A stretch of 64,000 nucleotides of DNA from Ceratopteris richardii (lineage: Eukaryota; Streptophyta; Polypodiopsida; Polypodiales; Pteridaceae). Shown here one piece after another: positions 47,401 to 53,183 of the stretch. Position 1 is the stretch's first letter; each line of letters begins with the position of its first letter. Where the stretch lies: assembly GCA_020310875.1 (NCBI GenBank), contig CM035417.1:82300805-82364804 (forward strand), read 5' to 3'. The position numbers were made by a program, and so were the translations under genes. The notes beneath the pieces were generated by a model. That model saw only the letters and a program-made list of their open reading frames with translations. It did no database searches and was not told where the DNA came from.

Positions 47401-47465
47401 GACAAAAAGCACCAAAGAACTCCAGCCAAGCAGAAATCGACAAAAAAAGGGCAGTACAGAAATAG
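38403..47465 (+). CDS. Giant Gypsy Gag-Pol polyprotein with second protease
   Basis: 3020 residues from ATG 38403 (MNLRSGKHIGK); an upstream TTG at 38379 extends the open frame but is not a normal start. Gag core about 346-450 (YDHVAEFKQVLRAEQVEDMF). Zinc knuckles at 557, 754 and 784, with a degenerate one at 584. Coiled coil about 850-900. Protease 1: LDSGAG (Asp 1221), ILGRPF (1293-1298). RT: YVDD at 1793-1796. RNase H: Asp 1939, Glu 1980, Asp 2007. Two tandem integrase HHCC modules (His 2145 to Cys 2186; His 2271 to Cys 2312). Integrase core Asp 2341, Asp 2403, Glu 2439, a DD35E triad. After a Lys/Glu-rich helix comes protease 2: LIDSGAA (Asp 2717), LILGQDW (2785-2791). The tail is basic with an IWVPK motif and stops at TAG 47463. 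All catalytic residues are present, so it may be functional. Known Gypsy Pol usually has one PR and one HHCC module. Confidence 0.95.
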   Translation: MNLRSGKHIGKSDRRSLRSSEASVRTTARSWAQQLNSSYPYELSSESSESEMAFSTDRPAGGSHVAYLEKPEGPYRTQLEFLRTNRLGARIYEDGLQRQVVQLHNPDQPFGLERPVVKFERDAYIDKEGTMYVLSTQPNDTNEFGTIQLETEGKFQGKEPLEEPRTPRGKSVLTRVIIPEWIPQDNRSTELFVNKETDEAFWRYRKENPSEVGIITIYEFKDPDTPGKVVYLDETSERVFVVPERAKNTYTWRGELIFPPSRTNMNANQQGAGTSSAHGNQREGNHERPEVSFIHPIGRDGTTTNTNRTDRQREHGIPGGRDDFPLPRPREHARVLRPTQLVKSMKNYFDGTGDPYDHVAEFKQVLRAEQVEDMFTQYNAFGLTLKNTALTWFQPLQQRQFRDIHHFLESFITEFSKSGVRHDTSSLIHSFKQTPQETVRLAGRRFRQYVERCPMQELPSQAKQVSLFLDGLLSAKLRSYVYLKEPRTLEECVRICIDIEDNLGDELELSKVYKDSDCSSLASTKLSNSIEDLAEKVAQKLGVSSKQVPKLPMNVRCYTCGGNHLANMCPNAPQPHVNPSGQYCTIERRYTNHTAQDCPYNKQTVRQNYPQAYQQPGRYQGQYNAQPYYYRPPQNYPYPAQQRPQPVLAQQPPPPANVISVKYATAEENLSRALVPSSPLITESDPNSNSFDSTHVTSPPAYYTESPEHVETYHYDSPPMEPSWEPDYTNVMYANPNPRPQLRQQRPQGPRGPCFRCQGDHFIKDCPHPPIARQSQYYSIQGFCADCGKEHIIKDCPKNPVNTSNVTSINVIGIVNNADGSNPTYVPIQAITRAQALLQNQQLNQEKVAETSEVAESSSKKTKSWKDSRERIKRKWSKKISELEGSLRESRAKIQELASQESNQEIPAQKSGSVLAEPIPEDLDMMFRAYQARIKEGPQVTEMSKNYPRADLEIERTKLCMKMVELAQALFEASRYLNWNNMAKPELHFQGLMERLEHLIESKEKKDQSRNPTVPETQERNPPSLSQVPNTESQDNLSSIHKYSHEFLREIQEEKWRKEQGTHPPIQEIDDLQEQFPQDIPSIYDDVEVEQLSEPTGFESNSLQELPQFTGPWEAKSISMRAPTIIVRNEESVIPRNTEVIKNTKVQCNLTLEELLKVKPELWKHVANQFPELATTPSQIGSQKKVPEIPVEKIGDVSEGEEGNTYLPITHQGYTTKAILDSGAGVAIATTALWKRWGKPALRPTRMKLQMADGHIEKPLGLLEGISLTTCGVEFEHTFAICDFAKNHAYEMILGRPFMRQLQIVQDWGTNSLYLQHLGVTTKVNLKDYSHRDVPPIQWNTIHKTPAETESVHSLESDPSWLHEDTHLWMCKVAKQEEERLETRTLGAEQHPRTLQDPAYAPVVFPDEEFEPHGWAEILATMDVAINEEQWTPHCDEDGYDISVFTIEPIMGDAILEECEPNTDAFEDASDFDLESIIMDPPFASEEEYFYEVETHTQRHEEITNEVRLATEVTTKSEGKKRKKKETMSEKEESLFEVPENFKKYEIDDRRIMVRRPNRKENDGQAYDNREKTKKIIVAIEGEEEKCTYIGHDLTTEEEEELVALLREYRDVFAWSYKDLKGVDPDICSHRIPMTPDAKPTKQKPYTYNDNYAAKIKEEIDRLIEAGFIYEIEHTEWVSPIVVVPKKNGKLRVCINLKKVNAATIRDSYPLPITEHLLERVAGKEVYSFLDGFSGYNQVAIAPEDQHKTAFATEWGIFAFRVMPFGLTNAPATFQRLMCHVFKEFLRKSLEVYVDDLCAHSNVRQTHIPELRQIFDKCREYQVCLNPEKCVFMVRQGKILGHIVSKNGISTDEEKVKVIAELPRPTNVKEVQAFMGHCGYYRRFIHMYAIIAKPLYSLLTNFEWTDECEHSFNELKRRLCSAPILTTPDWSKPFHVHVDASNYAIGCVLAQPMNEGNIDLPIAYASRQLNAAERNYTTTEREGLGMIYAVKKFRHYLLANKFKFFTDHQALLYLVNKPCNTGRLIRWFLLLMEYDFEVVVRKGKTHLRADHLSRLTSGEAPQGVADDLPDAYLFNLEIAQEWAKPLVPILTYRPKSPRIKIKEGEITKSQRYQIIAGSIYKQDNQKILACCVDESEHANWLQLAHLGALKQHHSKHRTLQTLHRLGVYWPSMEADVHKLCKECQVCCERPPVEHATLYHVSLTPDWSEPLVTYLRTNTFPQGMTLARQRSLEQEAHDYSLIGDNLYKRGRDGYLRQCVHESDYLSILETAHQGVAGGHFGPDRIIKAILFAGLWWPTLHMDAHTYVKRCDVCQRTQFPTRRDEMPLKPMMGGRAFSKWGIDFVGPINPPAKGTHAEYIIVATDYLTKWVEAKATKKNDAHTTAKFLFENVFTRYGLPIELVSDRGTHFLNQVIEYLLQDFMVIHKKSAPYHPQANGQAESTNKILCTVLTKLVNNKRSDWDKQLHHAVWAYRVAYKTVLNATPFQMVFGQNAVLPLDFLIPTLKVAQEHEWTGHELSARIMDLERLGETRLKAAAGIYAAKKRQKAYFDAHVKDKGLKEGDLVLVYTLKQHARKLEKRGYGPMIINRLSTSGAVQLATLEGDIMPNYISGCRVRLYQEPLTEDMLRRLTLAKKRKEEENRIRAEAQAEAIERIKRMKLRRQGLGREHYNHLETSPRYPMAMCQVKSTTHPSIVDRRPFLTVRLEHGNHSQELRALIDSGAATSAIRWSHYKASGIEMRPIEAYLIGLGGMETPCMGEVDLPILIKDLTMTAKLLVCHDDDLIEPLILGQDWLYDHSVDLNLRHGSLQIGTLEQKRVIPLDFPNGIPLDGCDPRPYETHATEDRKIFNPTSHVTSTPTHSGLAIDRCQSEGRQEIFPGTSCKLEETVTQQQGQKGTIRGQVGCISGQMSTTPYGAHPSKLVADWPRLKLQKASLPDGQVMQVLELPSFPKQSVHPTSHPQLRQSQPRRRNQNRRQYQKIQQGRQFRPPKVSGTRQIWVPKGQKAPKNSSQAEIDKKRAVQK

Positions 47466-47858
47466 AATCGATATCCACCACCCCCTCGACATTCTTCTAC
47501 AGGTCCGAACATCCGACAAATGTGGATCGCCAAGAAGTACCTTACCCATAGACCCACGCCCACGCAGATTTGGTTACCCAAACCATGTATCATAGCTCAA
47601 CCCATAAGCCATGTAATATATAACCCCCATAACTCATCTCATCCCTCGATACCACCAAACCCGACACCACCTTTTACCCCTCAGCAGAAACCCACCACCC
47701 ATTCAAGGACTCTTAGGAAATGGATACCGAAACGTGTCCAACCGTCTTCCCCTAACCCATTGTCTAACTACCCCCCGACTAACATACAACCTTGTGCTAA
47801 ATCTCTAACCTTTAAACCTGGTATAAATTCACACACCATCATCACACACCACTCGTAA
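47466..47858 (+). CDS. In-frame continuation of Gag-Pol after TAG
   Basis: 130 codons open in the same frame as gag-pol, ending at 47856-47858. The stretch is rich in Pro, Thr and His and repeats a short motif also found before the stop: RQIWVPK (before), then QMWIAK, QIWLPK and RKWIPK (after). This suggests the frame once ran through, or that the TAG is sometimes read through. It is not a known domain and could be non-coding. Confidence 0.4.
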   Translation, partial: NRYPPPPRHSSTGPNIRQMWIAKKYLTHRPTPTQIWLPKPCIIAQPISHVIYNPHNSSHPSIPPNPTPPFTPQQKPTTHSRTLRKWIPKRVQPSSPNPLSNYPPTNIQPCAKSLTFKPGINSHTIITHHS

Positions 47859-48088
47859 TCTCATCTCATCAAGAAATGTATGCATGATCTGAAACGTGTA
47901 GGTGTCTAGAGACCTGCACTAGTGCTGCAAGAAACATTGCATCCATCACATCACAGCACTTGGCTACACGGGTTACGCATCAGTTATGGAAAGGGATTGC
48001 GGTCTCACTTTAATGGGATCATGATTAATTTCCATGCTAATGTGTTAATCTTTTGTAGCAGATCTTTCTCACTAGCGCACCAGCCACC
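47859..48088 (+). promoter_or_regulatory. Spacer with likely 3' splice acceptor for ORF2
   Basis: A plant-like branch sequence (TGCTAATG, 48035-48042) is followed by TTAATCTTTTGTAGCAG with AG at 48057-48058, 31 bases before the ORF2 ATG. This would allow ORF2 to be made from a spliced subgenomic RNA; splicing of downstream frames is known in some Athila-type plant elements such as barley BAGY-2. Confidence 0.5.
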
Positions 48089-50878
48089 ATGCAAACTGAC
48101 GAAGGAACATCAGGAGCAGGCCCCAGTGTAGCAGCAGTACCACTCAACGTGCTACGAGCAGAGTCCCACCCTACTGCTCCACCGCCGGAATTTCAGGGAT
48201 TTCCAGGGCCCATGCCTATCGATAACCCCCCTATGGGCTACACCGAAAAGATACACAGGAACTCTCATTGGTTTCAGGGCCTGGCAGGACCCCTCGCGGA
48301 CGCAGACTTTATATTTGAATCCTCTCTGACTTTTGATGACCGCACGTGGGGAAAGTACCAGTTTTTCTCCAGAGAATTCGAAGCCCTACAAAGCACCCAG
48401 GATTTAACTCATGTTTGGGCCAGAGCCGGCTTCACAGAATATTTCAGTGATCCTCTACCCAAACCGGATTTTTATAGGTGCTATTACTTGATCACTACCT
48501 TACTGGCATCAGAGAATAAGGACATCCCAGGAACCTTCATCTTGCCTACCCTAGTGGATGATCCACCTTACAAGAGATTTTATCTCTCTAAGGACCTAAT
48601 CAGAGCAGCCATCAAGATTCATGGAACCCACACTCCCACAGACCGAGAGAGATTAATTCCAGAACCGATGAAACGTGGGGATGTCACGAAGTGGGAAGAG
48701 ATTTCGGCCATTACACCTGAGTTGTCAAAGCCACTAAGAATATGCATGCAACATTTTGCATTTCCAGCTCAGGACAGATTTACCATGCCACACAAAAGAA
48801 TATGGTTCGGATTATATTTGGCATGTACGGGACCTCAAACAGTTGATCTGGCAAGCTGGATCATAGACCAAATGTATCTGGCACAGCACAGATGGGAGCG
48901 TAAAAAAGTGCTTAACGGATGTTGTGCACTCACAAGAATTGTGTATATGTGTTTGGCTTATGACTTGCCCATCGAGCGTGCATTAACAGGAGAGGAATTA
49001 AAGGCATTCAAGAGCACAGCGAAGAAAGCTAGGAAGCCCAGTAGGACACGGGCAGGTAAGCGCATGCGAGGCACCATCCCTTGCCTCCAAGTGCCAGAGT
49101 CGCCATCACCACAACCCTCTCCAGAGCGACCACAGACAGAAGCTGCTCCCACTATACAACCTATTCGCATACGATTGTCTAGACCAGTGATTACAGAGGC
49201 CACCACTAGTACCGCTGCACCTCAGGCAGCTACCACCTCAGAACCCACCACCACAACAACAGAAGCTCCCACCACTATTGGTGCGGAAGCGTTTTCTTTC
49301 CCGATACCACATATGGAGGCCGACCCCATAAACACGACATTTGATTTTGAGATGCCTGATGCATTCTCAAACGAGTTCCAGTATTCAGAAGCACCACTGT
49401 TCTCCCAGGAATATGAACGTCCCAGCTACCCTACTACGCCGCGAGATTTGCCACAAGGACAAGCTGTGTCGGGCTCTGAAGAAGAAAGAACCGAAACAGG
49501 CGACGATCAAGGCGACGATGAAGCCAGCCAGGGCTCACAAGAGGGACAGACAGATGGCCAAGGCCAACAGACTGACACACACGGCGACACCAGCACATAT
49601 GAAGATGAAACTTTCAAAGCCGCAGCATACACGCTGGCCATCAAAAAATTATATCGTACCATGGAGAAAGTCTGGGCACGAAAGAAGTTAACTGAAGAGG
49701 AGAGCCAGGCATTAATTGAACAGGAACTCATCTCCGGAGGATTCGAAGACGCATATATCAGAGGGTTCAGAGAATTAGTCAAATCCGTAGGCTCACATGA
49801 AGCACTCAGGTTTTTACAAAGAAAGCAACTACCACAGTTTGATCCCCGCCGAGTGCGACTACTCTCAAAACCTGGGGAGTATATTCGTGTACCAACAGGA
49901 GCCCAATCTTCAGCACAAGCCAGGGAGGTACGCCTCGCCCCCGAACGTTCAGTAACCGCAGAAACCATTCTTGTAGATTCGCCACCCCGTACCACCATTG
50001 TACATACCACTACAATCCTCAAAATAACCTCCACCCCTTCGACTCCTCTTTCACCTCATCTTTCACCAACCCATCCTGTATCACCCGCACACCCACCTGC
50101 TTTCCCCACATCCACACCTGTACAAAGCAATATAGCCCCAACCTCTTCCTTACCCATTCATACCACCAGGCCCACACCCAACCCTCTGCATCCCTATGTT
50201 AACCCCTTCACCCCTTCATCCTTCCCAGCGTTTCCCCCACCTCTAAGACCCCCATTCCCCTTCCTAACCCCACTAACCTTCTCACCAGTCTCACCTCCCC
50301 AACCTACCATAACGCCTATTTCCCCGTTTCACCAAGCCGCTCCAACCATCCCCCCTGTAAACTACTCTACGTTTGTAAATCCCGTATTCACACCTACGCA
50401 ACCACCCACAATCACACCACTTTTCACAGTCACAACATTAAACACGTCCAATGGCATGGACATATCACCACCCACCTCACCACCACCCACTCCACTCACA
50501 GCACCCTCATATTTAGGCACTTCACAATTTTCCACAATCACCACTGCATCCACAGTCCCAACCCCGCTCCCCATTCCCACTGCATCTACTACCACTGCAT
50601 CCTCATTTAGCACTTCACTACTACTATCGCCCACCATAGACACCGCATTTCAACACATGTTCGCATGCATGACGCAAGTCCGCGATGAGTTTGCATCACT
50701 CGGCACCAACTATCAACAGCTGCAGAAAACGACGAACGACTTACAAACGCAGCTTAATTTGTTATCAATTGAGAACGCCTCACTGAACAGCCGATACCAA
50801 GAGTTACGAGAGGCTTATCACAAGTTAGAAATAGAAAGTGAGGAAAAAAAGCAAAGAGGCCACCGCGGATTTAGATAA
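48089..50878 (+). CDS. Giant Gypsy ORF2, unknown function
   Basis: 929 residues from an ATG in good context (CCACCATGC). I do not recognise the family. Residues about 35-295 look globular (HWFQGLAGPLADADFIFESS, then MPHKRIWFGLYLACTG). A basic cluster KKARKPSRTRAGKRMRG near 310 resembles a nuclear localisation signal. Next come Thr/Pro-rich and Gln/Asp-rich linkers, a helical block (KLYRTMEKVWARKKL, FRELVKSVGSHEALRFL) and a long Pro/Thr/Ser-rich segment (about 630-830). The C-terminal 70 residues form a coiled coil that continues into ORF3 in another frame. There is no signal peptide or membrane segment, so an envelope role, suggested for this position in Athila, is not supported. Its base composition is more C-rich than gag-pol. 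Confidence 0.8.
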   Translation: MQTDEGTSGAGPSVAAVPLNVLRAESHPTAPPPEFQGFPGPMPIDNPPMGYTEKIHRNSHWFQGLAGPLADADFIFESSLTFDDRTWGKYQFFSREFEALQSTQDLTHVWARAGFTEYFSDPLPKPDFYRCYYLITTLLASENKDIPGTFILPTLVDDPPYKRFYLSKDLIRAAIKIHGTHTPTDRERLIPEPMKRGDVTKWEEISAITPELSKPLRICMQHFAFPAQDRFTMPHKRIWFGLYLACTGPQTVDLASWIIDQMYLAQHRWERKKVLNGCCALTRIVYMCLAYDLPIERALTGEELKAFKSTAKKARKPSRTRAGKRMRGTIPCLQVPESPSPQPSPERPQTEAAPTIQPIRIRLSRPVITEATTSTAAPQAATTSEPTTTTTEAPTTIGAEAFSFPIPHMEADPINTTFDFEMPDAFSNEFQYSEAPLFSQEYERPSYPTTPRDLPQGQAVSGSEEERTETGDDQGDDEASQGSQEGQTDGQGQQTDTHGDTSTYEDETFKAAAYTLAIKKLYRTMEKVWARKKLTEEESQALIEQELISGGFEDAYIRGFRELVKSVGSHEALRFLQRKQLPQFDPRRVRLLSKPGEYIRVPTGAQSSAQAREVRLAPERSVTAETILVDSPPRTTIVHTTTILKITSTPSTPLSPHLSPTHPVSPAHPPAFPTSTPVQSNIAPTSSLPIHTTRPTPNPLHPYVNPFTPSSFPAFPPPLRPPFPFLTPLTFSPVSPPQPTITPISPFHQAAPTIPPVNYSTFVNPVFTPTQPPTITPLFTVTTLNTSNGMDISPPTSPPPTPLTAPSYLGTSQFSTITTASTVPTPLPIPTASTTTASSFSTSLLLSPTIDTAFQHMFACMTQVRDEFASLGTNYQQLQKTTNDLQTQLNLLSIENASLNSRYQELREAYHKLEIESEEKKQRGHRGFR

Positions 50879-52577
50879 CCTACTTAGAGCCCAGACTGTC
50901 CGCAATGCAACGCTCACTAGAAATATGGGCTTACTAAGAAGACACTTAGCCGCAGCAAAAGAGGAGAACCAGAGACTCCAAGAGCAGAACAGAGAGAACT
51001 TGGAAGCGGCTTTAGATCATCCAGAACAGCCACTAAGTCCGAGCAGATTCAAGGCAATCCCATCTGAGTCGATGCGGATGCTGCTAGACGACCATGTCAG
51101 ATTGCTCGAGGACTATGATCGTATGAACGAAGAACATCAAAAGTTAAAGGAAGATCACAAACTGCTACAACTCAGAGAACCAGCAACACAACAGGTACCA
51201 ATAGCAGCGGAATTACCAGCGCCTGTGGACCCTGCCCCTGAAGTTTTAGAGGAACTCAACGCACTCCGGGCCCAGGTAACAAATCTTGAATCTAGGATTG
51301 CCATCTATGAAGCACCACCAAGGCCAGACTCCCCACCTGAGCTACCAGCTGAGGAAGAAACCGTCACTATCCCGGTGGAGGAGACCTTCGAAGAGGCTTA
51401 TGAACCGATACCCATCCCAGGCAGACGTGTCACGGCCGAAGGCCATATGACCTACGAATTACCTACCCCCGCGTGGATGAAGACAGTAGAAGAACTCGGA
51501 ACGACACACTCGGCCAGAGTAGAGGCACAGCTACATGCCATGGCCATAATTGAAGAGAAAATTTTACAATCACCATTCTTTGCTCAAATGGCCCCGCGAC
51601 GATACATATCCGGGCATGAGCTTCAGTATAAACCATACTTCATGTTAATGGCAGAATATCAGTTAACCATAGAGAAAGAAACCGGCATGAAACCAACGCA
51701 TGCCACTCAATTCGAGCCAGAGGACTTGCCACCAAGGGCGCAGAGAGGTGAAATCCTTCAACCAGACTGGCGCAAAGATTTACTGCAAAATTATCCAGAG
51801 ATGATGAGCACGTGGGTAAAAGCGCCGCTTCACTTAAAATTTAATCCGTGCTGGGGACCAGTACCACGACGCCGCTCTTGGACTGCCTTCGCTATAAAGC
51901 TACAGAACAATAAGCAGTGCCAAGACTGGTTGAACTATCCCTACTTCAAGCCACCAGTCGCGTTACCCACAGTAGGCTACATGATGGCGACGATCCGCCA
52001 CTGGCTCCCTCGATTAAAACATATGGATGATATTGCCGCGCACATGACTGTCAAAATTTTTGACATGATGCAGATGGTCTTTAAAGTCTTCCGGCGCATC
52101 AAGGCTCCCCATGTTAACACCCCGGGCTTTGAGCATGGCAACTTTGATTTAGTCTATGATATGAGCACAACGCCATCGCTACGGGTGTGTTACGCCTGGC
52201 ACTGCAGAATCAAATACCTGCCGGCATGTTACAAGCAGACATTCAAAGAAATGTTCACCACCGGCTTCTGGGAGTACCATTCAGAGGTATTTATAAGCAG
52301 GCCCACACACTTATTGCAATTATTCGCCTGTGAACGAATGGTGTACTCCACACATTATCAGCTCCCACCACCAGACGAGCCACAACCTATCGACTGGGAG
52401 AAACTCGAGGCTGATCTAGCCCGAGGTATTCGTGTATCAGAGCACACCCTCGCTCAAGACCTCCTACAGAATTACATCCGGCAGACCTCACAACAAGGTT
52501 CTGTCAGGGACGACAGAAGCGAGAGGGAGGGGGGTGTTGGAAGCAGTCAGAGGCACAGACGCCACGGAAGCATGTGA
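50838..52577 (+). CDS. Giant Gypsy ORF3, unknown function
   Basis: Open frame of 579 codons in the +1 frame relative to ORF2, overlapping it by 41 bases at an A7 run. The first in-frame ATG is 50925 (MGLLRRHLAAAKEEN), but coding-like coiled coil begins before it and matches the ORF2 tail in character, so this is probably the second half of one ORF2-ORF3 protein. Coiled coils occupy about residues 5-60, 80-115 and 135-155. Then comes a Pro/Glu linker and a globular region from about 210 to 530 (AWMKTVEELGTTHSARVEAQ, FEHGNFDLVYDMSTTPSLRV). The family is not recognised. The stop lies 43 bases inside the 3' LTR, so the last 14 residues are encoded by U3. Confidence 0.75.
   Translation: MRKKSKEATADLDNLLRAQTVRNATLTRNMGLLRRHLAAAKEENQRLQEQNRENLEAALDHPEQPLSPSRFKAIPSESMRMLLDDHVRLLEDYDRMNEEHQKLKEDHKLLQLREPATQQVPIAAELPAPVDPAPEVLEELNALRAQVTNLESRIAIYEAPPRPDSPPELPAEEETVTIPVEETFEEAYEPIPIPGRRVTAEGHMTYELPTPAWMKTVEELGTTHSARVEAQLHAMAIIEEKILQSPFFAQMAPRRYISGHELQYKPYFMLMAEYQLTIEKETGMKPTHATQFEPEDLPPRAQRGEILQPDWRKDLLQNYPEMMSTWVKAPLHLKFNPCWGPVPRRRSWTAFAIKLQNNKQCQDWLNYPYFKPPVALPTVGYMMATIRHWLPRLKHMDDIAAHMTVKIFDMMQMVFKVFRRIKAPHVNTPGFEHGNFDLVYDMSTTPSLRVCYAWHCRIKYLPACYKQTFKEMFTTGFWEYHSEVFISRPTHLLQLFACERMVYSTHYQLPPPDEPQPIDWEKLEADLARGIRVSEHTLAQDLLQNYIRQTSQQGSVRDDRSEREGGVGSSQRHRRHGSM
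52521..52534 (+). other. Polypurine tract of giant Gypsy
   Basis: GAGAGGGAGGGGGG immediately before the 3' LTR and inside the ORF3 frame. Confidence 0.88.
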
Positions 52578-53183
52578 AGACGAAGCAGGGAGCCAGGCGG
52601 ATCAATTTTTTAAACAAATATATTTCTTATTTATTCTCCAAACATTCAACAGTGATTATTATCACTAATTGTAACATATGTATCATAGAAAACCCCATTT
52701 TGTAATCCATAGCTCCATTTTGTGCAAGCCGAGGAGTCCTCGAGCTTGAGGAGCTTAGGTAGAATACTCGTACCAAATTTCGTTATTTTTAGACATCGTT
52801 TACCCTTCCAAATAGCATCTAGGACCTATTTTTTAACTAGGTCGGTCATTAGATGTGAAACCGGTCAAAACTAGTCTAGAAACTATAAAAAGAGCTAGAG
52901 AGCTCATTTTTGAGGTTAGCTTGTTGGAGTAAAGAAGAGAGTAGAGCTAGTTTGAGCTTGTAAGAGTATTCTTGAGTAATAGAGCTAATTTCCCACCTTC
53001 CATTGTGTCTTGCTTGTCTCTTCATTGTGTGTGTGTATGTGTGTGTGCATCTTTGTGCTTCTCACCTTCACTCTCACATCATCTCACATTCACGATCTTC
53101 ATATCACTCCTACCTCTCCCACGGATTGACATTAAGGAGGTGAAGCTTCTTAACGTGGTACTTACCATTGTGCTAGAGCAACA
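52535..53183 (+). repeat. Giant Gypsy 3' LTR
   Basis: 649 bp, same ends as the 5' LTR with three substitutions (including ATTAATT/ATTTATT and CTCATACC/CTCGTACC). The next base resumes Copia-B integrase. Confidence 0.96.

Larger units (their letters stand above)
35819..53183 (+). mobile_element. Giant Gypsy (Athila/Tat-like) retrotransposon, 17.4 kb
   Basis: Complete element: 649-bp LTRs with TG...CA ends and three differences, a tRNA-Asp primer site, a long repeat-bearing leader, a 3020-codon Gag-Pol, two further long frames and a G-rich purine tract. Domain order PR-RT-RNase H-integrase makes it Ty3/Gypsy; the primer site and the frames downstream of integrase suggest the Athila/Tat side of the family, but the extra domains do not fit a textbook member. 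It is inserted in the integrase of Copia-B (between YYVLFVDD and ATRWITLY). The flanks are CATGG and ATCAT, so there is no clean 5-bp duplication. Relatives lie at 17881-21418 and 24603-26135. Confidence 0.95.

Noticed and set aside
49507..50034. 175-codon minus-strand frame opposite ORF2
   Set aside because: No domain, opposite to a much longer frame in Pro/Thr-rich sequence; likely chance.
48089..50878. ORF2 as a retroviral envelope gene
   Set aside because: No signal peptide, no membrane segment and no fusion-like hydrophobic stretch; the protein is charged and Pro-rich with a coiled coil.
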